This document shows positions 54,474 through 62,140 of a stretch of 64,000 bases of DNA, in pieces. The stretch covers positions 124,001 through 188,000 of the forward strand of contig NZ_JABMCI010000066.1 in NCBI RefSeq assembly GCF_013359775.1. Direction: 5' to 3'. Origin of the DNA: Cellulomonas humilata. Its GTDB lineage: Bacteria; Actinomycetota; Actinomycetes; Actinomycetales; Cellulomonadaceae. The notes beneath the pieces were generated by a model, which saw nothing but the letters and a program-made list of their open reading frames with translations, ran no database searches and was not told the origin of the DNA. Position numbers and translations under genes: made by a program. Position 1 is the first letter of the stretch. Each line of letters starts with the position of its first letter.

Positions 54474-55090
54474 AGTGGCTCAGGTGGATCGTCGCCGGCG
54501 TGGTGGCGATCGCCGTCGGAGCCGTCGCCCTCGTGGCCTGCACCGGTGACGACGAGCCGACCCCCACGGGCACCGGGACCGCGTCGTCCTCCCCGGCCGC
54601 GGAGGGCATGACCCGCGAGGAGCTGGAGTCCGCCGTGTTCGGCAGCGACTCCGCCTCGACCGTGCTCGGCTCGGTGGAGGGCGCCGTGCGCGACCCCCTG
54701 CACCCGTTCCCCGCCCGGATCGACGTGACCGAGGTCGTGGCCGCGGAGGCGAGCACGACCGTGCGGTTCACCCTGGTCAACCTCGAGGACACCGACCCGC
54801 TGCTCCAGCTCACGGCGTTCAACGACCAGCGCCCGCTGACCATGGACATCCGTGACGTCGCGCTCGTGGACCCCACGGCGTCGCTGCGGTTCCTGCCGTA
54901 CGTCGGGGCGCCGAACGCGGCCGGCGAGACGGCGAGCATCTGCGCGTGCTCCACCGCCCCGCTGCAGATGTCGGAGGTCGGCCAGCTCCTGTCCGCCACG
55001 TTCCCGCCGCTCGACCCGTCGACCGAGACGGTCACGCTCGAGATCCCCGGCTTCCCGCCCGTCGAGGGCGTCCCGGTGTCGCGCCCGTGA
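54470..55090 (+). CDS. Lipoprotein of the OmpA/TadG unit
   Basis: A 206-residue lipoprotein with helix IVAGVVAIAVGAVALVAC (lipidated Cys24) and a Thr/Ser-rich spacer. No recognised domain in the rest; two close cysteines (ASICACSTA) are notable. Coupled to the OmpA gene upstream (ATGA) and to the TadG-like gene downstream (GTGA), so it likely acts with them at the cell surface. Confidence 0.7.
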   Translation: MKWLRWIVAGVVAIAVGAVALVACTGDDEPTPTGTGTASSSPAAEGMTREELESAVFGSDSASTVLGSVEGAVRDPLHPFPARIDVTEVVAAEASTTVRFTLVNLEDTDPLLQLTAFNDQRPLTMDIRDVALVDPTASLRFLPYVGAPNAAGETASICACSTAPLQMSEVGQLLSATFPPLDPSTETVTLEIPGFPPVEGVPVSRP

Positions 55091-55854
55091 GGCTGCGCGC
55101 TGGACGCGTCCGGCGGGCGCTGCGCGGCGACGACGGGCTCGCGGCGACGGGGATCGTCCTGACGGTCGTCATCGGCGTCCTGTTCCTGCTGTTCCTCATC
55201 GTCATCCCGCTGCTGTCGGGCACGGAGAAGGCGGGGCGCACCCAGACGGCCGCCGACGCCGCCGCGCTGGCCGGCGCGAAGGGCGCCCGGGACCGTGCCG
55301 TGGACGAGGTCGCGGCCGCCGTCTGGGCGCTGCGCCCCGAGGCGCTCTCCGGGACGCGTCAGGTCTGGCGCTTCTCGGAGGCCGTCGCGGGCGGCAGCGG
55401 CTTCACGGGTGCCCAGCAGTACGCGCTCGCGAACAACGCGTCCGTCGACGCGTACCACCACGACGCCGCGCGGGATCGCGTGCAGGTGGACGTCCGCCTC
55501 GGCGAGCCTGCCCCGCAGGGCGGCCCCGTGCTGTCCCGTGCGGTCGCGCAGGTCGGTGTCGAGCTCGCCAGCTGCGAGGTGGCGGCCGTGCGGGAGATCA
55601 CCGGGTACACCGAGCCGCCGCCGGTGGAGACGCCGACCCCCGAGCCGCCGCCGCCCTCGCCGACCCCGAGCCCGACGCCCACACCGACGCCCACGCCGCC
55701 GCCGTTCGTGCCTCAGCCGATCTACAGCGCCTGGGAGTTCGGCTTCTCCTGCGACGGCGAGCACAGCTTCGACGACTCGGACTCCGCGCTCGACCAGCTG
55801 GTCGACCGGGCCAGGTCGCGGCTCGAGGACCTCGAGCCCCGCCTCGTCTCCTGA
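55087..55854 (+). CDS. TadG-like membrane-anchored pilus protein
   Basis: A 255-residue protein with a basic N-terminus, RGDDGLAATGIVLTVVIGVLFLLFLIVIPLL helix region (split at residues 14-45) and AAGRTQTAADAAALAGAKGARD-like sequence typical of TadG/Flp-associated proteins (QTAADAAALAGAKGARD). The position that is Glu+5 in pilins is Gly, so processing is unlikely. A Pro/Thr-rich stretch (about 178-210, repeated PTP) makes a wall-spanning stalk before a short C-terminal domain. Confidence 0.75.
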   Translation: MRLRAGRVRRALRGDDGLAATGIVLTVVIGVLFLLFLIVIPLLSGTEKAGRTQTAADAAALAGAKGARDRAVDEVAAAVWALRPEALSGTRQVWRFSEAVAGGSGFTGAQQYALANNASVDAYHHDAARDRVQVDVRLGEPAPQGGPVLSRAVAQVGVELASCEVAAVREITGYTEPPPVETPTPEPPPPSPTPSPTPTPTPTPPPFVPQPIYSAWEFGFSCDGEHSFDDSDSALDQLVDRARSRLEDLEPRLVS

Positions 55855-55867
55855 CCCACGCGACGGC

Positions 55868-55883
55868 TGGGCCCGTGGGCCCA
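55868..55883. promoter_or_regulatory. TGGGCCC-GT-GGGCCCA near-palindrome upstream of giant Flp A
   Basis: Two TGGGCCC arms in inverted orientation around GT. A further GTGGGGCC (55906-55913) lies 25 bases before the -10 TACGGT (55938-55943). The near-palindrome could alternatively act as a terminator for the TadG-like gene 14 bases upstream. Confidence 0.4.
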
Positions 55884-55937
55884 TGACCAGCACGGGAACC
55901 GAGCCGTGGGGCCTGCGGACAGCGCCGCGCCCGCCCG

Positions 55938-55943
55938 TACGGT
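55938..55943 (+). promoter_or_regulatory. -10 hexamer (TACGGT) of giant Flp A
   Basis: Best -10 match in the 134-base gap; the leader would be about 40 bases. Confidence 0.4.
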
Positions 55944-55988
55944 GAAAGTGCTCGGCTGAGCAGCACCCACGGACGGAAGGTTGATCGA

Positions 55989-57392
55989 GTGACACCGACA
56001 CGCGCGCTCCGGCGCCGCGCACCCCGGTCCGACGATCGTGGTGCGGGCACGCTCGAGTACATCGGAGTCGTCGCCGTCGTCGCCGCCCTTGTGGGTGCCC
56101 TCGTGCTGGGCTTCGCCAACAGCCACTACGGCGAGAACCTCTCCGCCCAGCTGTGCAAGATCACGTCCGCGGTCGACGGCGGCTCCTGCCCCGTCCCGCC
56201 CACCGAGCGGGCACCCGAGGACTACGTCCCGCCGGACGCGTGCGTCGTGTCGTCGAACGGCGAGGAGTCGAGCACCGGCCTCACCGTCGTCGTCGACGTC
56301 CAGGGTGGCGAGACGTGGCTCATCGAGAAGCTCGGTGACGGCACCTACCGGCTGACCCGTGCCCGCTCCGGCGGCGTCGGGATCGGCGTGGGCGTGGGGT
56401 TCGACTTCTCCGCCACGGTCGACAGCCAGACCTACGGTCTCGGTGCGACCGCGAAGGCCAACGTGGCGCTCGTCGGTGGGGGTGGCGAGTCGTACATCGC
56501 CACGTCCGAGGAGCACGCGCGCAACATCCTGGACCAGAAGCGCAACGACGAGACCAAGGACTCGCTCGTCGGCGACGACAACCCGGTCCGCGACGGCGTC
56601 GACTGGCTCAACGACCAGCTCGGCGGCAGCAACACGTACGAGCAGCTCGACCCGGACGAGTGGTTCGTCGAGGCCGGCATCGAGGGCGAGGCCTCCGCCG
56701 GCGCGAGCACCCCGCTCGGCACGGTCGGGGCCGAGGCGGCGATCGAGGCGTACCTCGGGCGCACCGACCGCGCCGACGGCACCTCGACCGACTACCTCCG
56801 CGCCGAGATGTCCATCGGCGGGGGGATGGAGGGGCGTGGCCCGAACGCCCAGGGGTACGACACGTTCATCAACTACACGGCCGAGGGCTCCGCCGGGGCG
56901 GTCATCGAGGTCGACCGCGACAAGGACGGCAACCCGGTCACGTTCCGGATCAAGAGCGTGCTGATGGGCAACGCGACCGGCGACAGCTCGTACTCGGGAC
57001 CCGTCGAGGACGACCCCGAGTACACGGAGCGGACCATCGACATCCCGCTCGACTCCGCGACCGGCCGGCAGACCGCCGCGCGCGTGCTCCAGGCCGCCGG
57101 TGTCCCGTACTACCCGGGGATCACCGACACGGTCGACATCCCGCAGATCGCCCAGGACAAGCTCGACCCGACGGCGCTCGGGCGGGAGCTCGGGGCGCTC
57201 GCCGCGGCCCGCGGACACATCTCCGAGCAGACCTACACGCTGGGCACCAGCGAGGACGGGTTCAACGCCGAGGGGGACCTGGGAGTCCAGCTGGGCCTGT
57301 CGCACAGCTCGATCACCAGCAGCCGGTCCACGTCGGACTACCGGTACTGGGACGGGACTGAGATGACGGACCGCGCCGGGTGCACGGCGTGA
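55989..57392 (+). CDS. Giant Flp-like prepilin A (Flp module plus ~390-residue domain)
   Basis: A 467-residue protein of no recognised family. The leader ends at Gly18 before AGTLEYIG (Glu +5), then a pilin helix and NSHYGENLSAQLCKITSAVDGG, which aligns with the tail of the 67-residue Flp pilin (LGAKLTAALAKITTAIG). Thus a whole Flp pilin is followed by a glycine-rich, beta-pattern domain. Cysteines are at 56, 67, 85 and 465. The paralog at 59634 has the same layout. The GTG start at 55989 is preceded by GGACGGAAGG. Candidate tip or adhesive minor pilin. Confidence 0.8.
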   Translation: MTPTRALRRRAPRSDDRGAGTLEYIGVVAVVAALVGALVLGFANSHYGENLSAQLCKITSAVDGGSCPVPPTERAPEDYVPPDACVVSSNGEESSTGLTVVVDVQGGETWLIEKLGDGTYRLTRARSGGVGIGVGVGFDFSATVDSQTYGLGATAKANVALVGGGGESYIATSEEHARNILDQKRNDETKDSLVGDDNPVRDGVDWLNDQLGGSNTYEQLDPDEWFVEAGIEGEASAGASTPLGTVGAEAAIEAYLGRTDRADGTSTDYLRAEMSIGGGMEGRGPNAQGYDTFINYTAEGSAGAVIEVDRDKDGNPVTFRIKSVLMGNATGDSSYSGPVEDDPEYTERTIDIPLDSATGRQTAARVLQAAGVPYYPGITDTVDIPQIAQDKLDPTALGRELGALAAARGHISEQTYTLGTSEDGFNAEGDLGVQLGLSHSSITSSRSTSDYRYWDGTEMTDRAGCTA

Positions 57393-57445
57393 CAACCTAC
57401 TCCCGGCACGCCGACCGGCGTCCCCGTCGTTCTCGGAGGTCCCCC

Positions 57446-58048
57446 ATGCGTCGTCCTCAGCTGATCGCCGCCCGTGCGGCGGTCCTCGTCGGGGCGTTCG
57501 CCCTGCTCGCGGGCTGCACGTCGTCGTCGGGCGACGACACTGGTGGCGTGCTGACCCCTAGTGCCGCCCCGTCCGGCTGGAACGCCCAGGAGCTCGCCGG
57601 GGTGCAGCTGTCGACGCCCGCGGACTGGGAGTCCTACGAGACGGAGCCGCCGTCCGGCGGCGGTGCCGACGTCACGGCCGCGGGCATGAAGATGCCGCTC
57701 GGGCCCGACGGTGCCGGCGGCTCGGTGTACGTGGTCACCTCGGGCTCACCGACCAGGGACGCCAAGGCCTCGAGCGCCAACAGCCGGACGGTCGGCGAGG
57801 CCACGCTCGGCGCGGAGGACGTTGTCGAGGAGGACCTGACCTGGCCCGGGGCCGACGCGGCCGCGTACCTCGCGTACGAGGCGGACCTGCCGATGCCCTC
57901 GGGCGACGACGTGCGGTTCCGGTACGAGACCCTCACCCTCGACCTGCCCGACGGCAGTCAGTCGATCGTGACCGTCGTCGGTCCGGTGTCGCGGTACGAC
58001 GAGACCGGCCAGCACGACGTGCTGGCGAGCGTCACGGTCGGTGAGTGA
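57446..58048 (+). CDS. Small lipoprotein of giant-Flp cassette A
   Basis: A 200-residue lipoprotein: ALLAGC lipobox (Cys24), Ser/Asp-rich spacer, then a domain starting GWNAQELAGVQLSTPADWESYE. The lipoprotein of cassette B (61507) starts its domain in a similar way ([18 protein letters not shown]), suggesting distant homology to each other. GGAGGT lies 5 bases before the ATG. The stop overlaps the next gene by 8 bases. Confidence 0.75.
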   Translation: MRRPQLIAARAAVLVGAFALLAGCTSSSGDDTGGVLTPSAAPSGWNAQELAGVQLSTPADWESYETEPPSGGGADVTAAGMKMPLGPDGAGGSVYVVTSGSPTRDAKASSANSRTVGEATLGAEDVVEEDLTWPGADAAAYLAYEADLPMPSGDDVRFRYETLTLDLPDGSQSIVTVVGPVSRYDETGQHDVLASVTVGE

Positions 58049-58604
58049 GCGCGTGGGCATCTACTCGGGCAGCAACATCCGGCGGACCGCCCGGATGTTC
58101 GGCACGGCCGCGTTGTTCGCGGCACCGCTCTTCGCCCTGCTCGGCCTCGCCGGCGTCCTGGGGCTCGGCTCCTTCGGCGGGACCGCGCCGGTCGAGATCC
58201 TCCGGTCGGCACCGGCCGGTTCGCCGGTCGAGCTGACCAACAGCGTCCACGGCGACGCCGTCTGGGGTCAGCCGGACGTCGACCTCTCGGCGGTGAGCTG
58301 CGAGGCGTCCAGCTCGGACGGTGCGAGGACCGTGGACCTCGAGGTCGGTGCCCAGGACGGGAGCCTGGCCGAGGTCGACGACGCGCAGGGCACCGGGACG
58401 TGGACGAGGCTGTCGAGCACCGACACCCTCGACGGGGTCTCGCTGGTCACGTGCAGCGGCGGCGGGCTGGAGACCGTGGGTGTCTCGGTCGACCCCGGGG
58501 ACGGCACGCGCGGCGTTCCGGGTGCACAGTTCTTCGTGTTCGCGGCGTTCCTGATCGTCCTCGGCCTGGTCCTGAGGCACGCCACCGCCCCCAAGGAGCA
58601 GTGA
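58041..58604 (+). CDS. Two-helix membrane protein of giant-Flp cassette A
   Basis: A 187-residue protein with an N-terminal helix (about 20-45, GTAALFAAPLFALLGLAGVLGLG), an exposed middle domain with two cysteines (VSCEASS, VTCSGG) that may form a disulfide, and a C-terminal helix (FFVFAAFLIVLGLVL). No known family recognised. Overlaps the lipoprotein gene, so both belong with giant Flp A. Confidence 0.65.
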   Translation: MSERVGIYSGSNIRRTARMFGTAALFAAPLFALLGLAGVLGLGSFGGTAPVEILRSAPAGSPVELTNSVHGDAVWGQPDVDLSAVSCEASSSDGARTVDLEVGAQDGSLAEVDDAQGTGTWTRLSSTDTLDGVSLVTCSGGGLETVGVSVDPGDGTRGVPGAQFFVFAAFLIVLGLVLRHATAPKEQ

Positions 58605-58607
58605 CGC

Positions 58608-58625
58608 GGGTCCGCTGAGGACCGC
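58608..58625. terminator. Weak hairpin between convergent membrane protein genes
   Basis: GGTCC and GGACC arms around GCTGA, extendable with a bulge, lie in the 30-base gap between convergent stops. Confidence 0.35.
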
Positions 58626-58634
58626 GACCGGCGG

Positions 58635-59057
58635 TCAGACGGCCGGCTCGTAGCCCACCGGCTCGCGGTGCGTGGCGGACCGTGTGGCAAGGAGCACGGC
58701 GCCCATGCCGACGCCGGTCCAGAGCACGAGGTCGACGACCGCCGAGGCCAGGCCGACGGGTACGAACGACTGCGCGACGAACGCGCGCCCCAGCCAGGAC
58801 AGCGGGTCGAGCAGGTAGCCCAGCACCAGCCCGACCGCGGCCGAGCGGCGCAGGACGGCGCGGTCGACGTCGAGCAGGTGCCGGCGCACCGCGATCGCGG
58901 GCGCCAGCACCAGGACGAGGACGACGAGCGCGGTCCGCACGGCCACGCCGGCGCCGACGGAGAGCGTCGAGCTGCCCACCCCCAGGGCGAGCAGGCCGGC
59001 GACGAAGCCGCCGATCGCGGTCGACAGCGCCACCTGCACGGTGAGCATCGGGCGCAT
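58635..59057 (-). CDS. Small membrane protein, paralog of the one at 43203-43619
   Basis: A 140-residue protein with four hydrophobic helices, homologous over its length to the protein at 43203-43619 (shared AVRTxLV, LVLGYL-DP and VVDLVLW features). Antiparallel to the surrounding cassettes. GAGAGG lies about 9 bases before the ATG and TACCCT (minus, 59112-59107) is a possible -10. Function unknown. Confidence 0.65.
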   Translation of the reverse strand: MRPMLTVQVALSTAIGGFVAGLLALGVGSSTLSVGAGVAVRTALVVLVLVLAPAIAVRRHLLDVDRAVLRRSAAVGLVLGYLLDPLSWLGRAFVAQSFVPVGLASAVVDLVLWTGVGMGAVLLATRSATHREPVGYEPAV

Positions 59058-59123
59058 GGTCGGACATCCTCTCGTCGGTCGTCCGCCCCGTCGGCGGACC
59101 GCCTGGAGGGTATCCCGACCACC

Positions 59124-59185
59124 GGGCCCAGCAGGCCTGGGTCCCGAGGCCCAGCCCGTGGGTCCGCAGACGAACCGGGGGGCCC
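59124..59185. promoter_or_regulatory. TGGGYCC motif cluster upstream of cassette B
   Basis: GGGCCCA (59124-59130), TGGGTCCC (59138-59145), TGGGTCC (59159-59165) and GGGCCC (59180-59185); the last is 24 bases before the -10 TAGCGT. The region is shared with the divergent paralogous membrane protein. Confidence 0.4.
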
Positions 59186-59208
59186 GAGACCGGCGCGCGG
59201 GGCCGTCC

Positions 59209-59214
59209 TAGCGT
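59209..59214 (+). promoter_or_regulatory. -10 hexamer (TAGCGT) of cassette B
   Basis: TAGCGT ends 6 bases before the ATG of the first gene, so the cassette B mRNA is probably leaderless. Confidence 0.5.
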
Positions 59215-59220
59215 CGAGGC

Positions 59221-59637
59221 ATGGACCAGATCGACCTCAGAGCAGCGGCCGCCGGCGTCGTCGCGGGCATGCTGGGCTACCTCGTCGTCGCGGTGCTGCT
59301 CGGGACGAGCGAGGCGCGGCCGCTCCTGGTCCTGGCGGGTGCGCAGCTCGGCGTGCTGGCACTGGTCGGGGCCCTGGTCGCGCTGCTCCAGCGGCGGCGG
59401 TTCGGGACCTACACCCGCACCGCCGCCCTGCGCACGGCGCTGACCGCCGGCGGGGCGGGGCTGGTCGTGGTCCTGGTCCTGGGTGCCGGTGCCTCGGCCG
59501 CCGCCGACGGGCCTGGGCTGACGCCGGCGGTGATCCTGGTCAACGCTGCCGTCTGGCTCGGCGGCACGGGCGTCGGCGCCGTCCTGGTCCGACCCGGCGA
59601 GGCCCGCGCGCTCCGCACCGTCCGCGCCGCCCAGTGA
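59221..59637 (+). CDS. Four-helix membrane protein of giant-Flp cassette B
   Basis: A 138-residue hydrophobic protein, about four helices (AAAAGVVAGMLGYLVVAVLL; PLLVLAGAQLGVLALVGAL; LTAGGAGLVVVLVLGAG; AVILVNAAVWLGGTGVGAVL), with a size and layout like the small membrane proteins at 43203 and 58635, though clear sequence identity is low. Stop overlaps the start of giant Flp B (GTGA). Function unknown. Confidence 0.65.
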   Translation: MDQIDLRAAAAGVVAGMLGYLVVAVLLGTSEARPLLVLAGAQLGVLALVGALVALLQRRRFGTYTRTAALRTALTAGGAGLVVVLVLGAGASAAADGPGLTPAVILVNAAVWLGGTGVGAVLVRPGEARALRTVRAAQ

Positions 59638-61046
59638 GACCGCGGCGGCTACGGCGCGACGACCGTGGCGCGAGCACGTCCGAGCTGCTCGGCGTGGTGG
59701 CGGTCGTCGCCCTCCTCGTCGTCGGCGTGATCGGCGGACTCTCCAGCTACCCGGACCGCCTCGCCGACGCCCTCTGCCGGATCGTCGCCGCGACCGGCGG
59801 CGGGAGCGGCGCCGCGTGCGGGTCGACGCCCGTCGCCGAGCCGACCGACGAGGACTACCTGCCGCCCGCCTGCATGTCCCACGAGGAGAGCGAGCAGTAC
59901 TCGGCGACGGTCAAGGTGTGGTTCTTCGAGCTCGGCCAGGACTCGGGGTTCGTCGTCCAGGAGTTCGCCGACGGGACCGTCCGCGCGACCATGACCGACG
60001 GGGTGGGTCTGGGCGCGGGCGGCTCGCTCACGTCCAGCACGTTCGACCTGGGGAAGCTGGGCGGGGGCGGCAACTCGGGTCTCGACATCGACCTCGGGGG
60101 CGGCGTGACGTTCTCCTACGGCGACACCTGGGCCTTCGACTCGCCCGAGCAGTGGGGCGAGATGAAGGACCAGCTCGACGACTACCTCATGCAGCAGGAG
60201 GTGCTCAAGCACGAGGGCGGCGTCTGGGCGGCCAAGTCCATGGGGTGGAAGGACCCGCCCAAGGATCCCCAGGTGTCGTTCGCGAAGACCGAGCTCGAGC
60301 TCTCGCTCACCGCGGCGTTCGGGCTCCAGGACCCGACCGGCGCCACGGACGCGGCCGGCGACGCCGAGTTCTTCGACCCGAACGTCGGCGTGACGTTGTC
60401 CGCGACCGCGGGCGCAGCGGTGGTCATCGAGACGAACCACGAGACCGGCGAGCAGAGCTGGACGTACGAGGTGTCGGGCGAGGGTGCCGTCCGCGCCGAC
60501 GTCGTCGTGGGGCACGGCGAGGCGGCCGGGAAGATCGACGGGGCGTTCACCGTGACGCGCAACAAGGACGGCGAGGTGACCGAGGTGGTGTTCCAGTCCT
60601 CCCGCGAGGGGGGTGTCTCGGGCGGGCTGGGGAACGACTCGTTCGAGCAGGCGTCGGGCGGCGGCGGGCACACCGAGTCCGACTCGCTCGTGACGACGAC
60701 GCGGCTGACGGTCGACGACGCGAACCGCGATCTGGTCGACACGTGGCTCGCCGACCGCAACGACGCCGGTGTGGCGGTGTCGCTGCCGTTCGCCGCGATG
60801 GTGCCGAGCAGCCCGTCGGACGACCCGTTCCTGGACCTCCTGCACCGCAGCGCCACCACCAGCCAGATCGTGTACCGCAACGTCAAGGACTCGTGGGAGT
60901 TCGAGGCCGCCGTGAAGAAGGGCTGGCAGTTCGGGTTCGGCATCTCGGGCGAGAACGCCACCGCCGACGCCGTCGAGGCCGACTACCTCGGCGCGCCGAC
61001 CAGCGACGGCACGCGGCTCTTCCTCCCGGACGAGTCGTGCGGATGA
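59634..61046 (+). CDS. Giant Flp-like prepilin B (Flp module plus ~390-residue domain)
   Basis: A 470-residue paralog of giant Flp A. The leader ends at Gly12 before ASTSELLG (Glu +5); the helix and LADALCRIVAATGGG tail mirror Flp. Cysteines at 48, 62, 80 and 469 match those at 56, 67, 85 and 465 in A, with the last one next to the C-terminus in both. Shared blocks include EDY-PP-AC after the pilin part, a V-RNKDG/VDRDKDG strand pair and a C-terminal YLGAPTSDG region. GTG start overlapping the preceding gene. Confidence 0.8.
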   Translation: MRPRRLRRDDRGASTSELLGVVAVVALLVVGVIGGLSSYPDRLADALCRIVAATGGGSGAACGSTPVAEPTDEDYLPPACMSHEESEQYSATVKVWFFELGQDSGFVVQEFADGTVRATMTDGVGLGAGGSLTSSTFDLGKLGGGGNSGLDIDLGGGVTFSYGDTWAFDSPEQWGEMKDQLDDYLMQQEVLKHEGGVWAAKSMGWKDPPKDPQVSFAKTELELSLTAAFGLQDPTGATDAAGDAEFFDPNVGVTLSATAGAAVVIETNHETGEQSWTYEVSGEGAVRADVVVGHGEAAGKIDGAFTVTRNKDGEVTEVVFQSSREGGVSGGLGNDSFEQASGGGGHTESDSLVTTTRLTVDDANRDLVDTWLADRNDAGVAVSLPFAAMVPSSPSDDPFLDLLHRSATTSQIVYRNVKDSWEFEAAVKKGWQFGFGISGENATADAVEADYLGAPTSDGTRLFLPDESCG

Positions 61047-61510
61047 CCGCGCGGCAGCGGCTGCGCCCGGCCGACCTGCTGTGGGCCTGGGCGGCGGCCC
61101 TCGTCGGCTTCCTCGTCGGTGAGTACGGCTCCGGGGTGGTGCTCGCGGCGCGCGCCGGGGCGGCGGGCACCGATGCCGTCCTCGCGCTCCTCTGGCTGCC
61201 GTGGCTCGCCGCGCCCGTGCTGGCCGGGCTGCTCGGTGCGTGGGCGCTGCCCGTCGCCCGCGTGACCGCCCGGTGGCAGTGGCTGCTCGGGACGGTCGCG
61301 ATCCCGCTCGGGGCCGCCGCGGTGACCACGGCCGTGGTGGTCGTCACCGGCTCGACGGCGGCGGGGCTGCTCCTCTCGATCGTCGTGCAGGTGGTGGTGA
61401 CGGCGGCCGTCGCGCTCGGGGTGGGAGCATGGCGCTCCGCCCGGCTCGCGCGCTCGCCCGGGGCGCCGCTGACGTACACGACCCCCCACCCGGAGGACCA
61501 GCTCGCATGA
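61043..61510 (+). CDS. Membrane protein of giant-Flp cassette B
   Basis: A 155-residue protein with four predicted helices (LLWAWAAALVGFLVGEYG; ALLWLPWLAAPVLAGLLGAW; LLGTVAIPLGAAAVTTAVVV; LLLSIVVQVVVTAAVALGV) and a short basic C-terminal tail. No family recognised. ATGA overlaps on both sides place it between giant Flp B and its lipoprotein. Confidence 0.65.
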   Translation: MTARQRLRPADLLWAWAAALVGFLVGEYGSGVVLAARAGAAGTDAVLALLWLPWLAAPVLAGLLGAWALPVARVTARWQWLLGTVAIPLGAAAVTTAVVVVTGSTAAGLLLSIVVQVVVTAAVALGVGAWRSARLARSPGAPLTYTTPHPEDQLA

Positions 61511-62061
61511 CGTCGTACTCCCGCACCGTCGCCGCCGTCGTCGCGCTCACCCTCGCCGCGCTGGCCGGGTGCTCCGGAGGGTCCGGCGCCCCCGCCGGGT
61601 GGACCCGGGTGCAGGACGGCTGGCTCCAGGTGGACGTGCCCGACGACTGGTCCGACGGTGCGTCCCTCGACGCGCCGTGGACGCTCAGCCGCCAGGACGC
61701 CGAGGGCGACGACGCGACGATGCAGCTGGCCGGGGCGCCGACGCTGGGCTACTACCGCGCGGACGAGGGTCGGGGCACCCTGCTGGCGTCCATGCAGGTG
61801 GGCGGGTACCCGGACTTCGCGGTGGTCGACCAGTCCGACCCGGTGGACACGGGCGAGCTGGAGCTGACCCGCACGGACTTCACGTACGCGGCGCAGGACG
61901 GCGGCGACACGCTCCATGGCGTGCTGTGGGTGGGCTCCGCCCCGGACACGGGCAAGGCGGTCGCGGTGCAGCTGACAGGCACGGACCTGCCGACCGACGT
62001 CGTCGAGCAGGTGCAGGACAGCATCGCGGTGCTCGACACGGAGGCGACGCCCGCGCCGTGA
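61507..62061 (+). CDS. Small lipoprotein of giant-Flp cassette B
   Basis: A 184-residue lipoprotein: signal segment ending LAALAGC (Cys22), a GW...V-VPDDWSDG start to a compact domain resembling the PsbP/LpqN-like lipoproteins of actinobacteria, and a C-terminal [14 protein letters not shown] helix. It ends the cassette; guaA follows after 79 bases with its own promoter. Confidence 0.72.
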   Translation: MTSYSRTVAAVVALTLAALAGCSGGSGAPAGWTRVQDGWLQVDVPDDWSDGASLDAPWTLSRQDAEGDDATMQLAGAPTLGYYRADEGRGTLLASMQVGGYPDFAVVDQSDPVDTGELELTRTDFTYAAQDGGDTLHGVLWVGSAPDTGKAVAVQLTGTDLPTDVVEQVQDSIAVLDTEATPAP

Positions 62062-62128
62062 CCGTGCGACGCGTCACAGCGGCCGGTCCACGGGGTCGGC
62101 GGCGACGCGGCCACCACCGGGCGCCGAC

Positions 62129-62134
62129 TACCCT
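62129..62134 (+). promoter_or_regulatory. -10 hexamer (TACCCT) of guaA
   Basis: TACCCT ends 6 bases before the GTG start codon; leaderless arrangement. Confidence 0.5.
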
Positions 62135-62140
62135 GGCGTC

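Noticed and set aside
54946..55090. Longer start for the TadG-like protein
   Set aside because: The extension overlaps the lipoprotein gene in another frame, and the GTG at 55087 gives the normal overlap and a basic N-terminus before the helix.
55620..55710. CCGACGCCC-type short repeats suggesting a microsatellite or CRISPR-like array
   Set aside because: They encode the Pro/Thr stalk of the TadG-like protein; no spacers or repeat units of CRISPR size.
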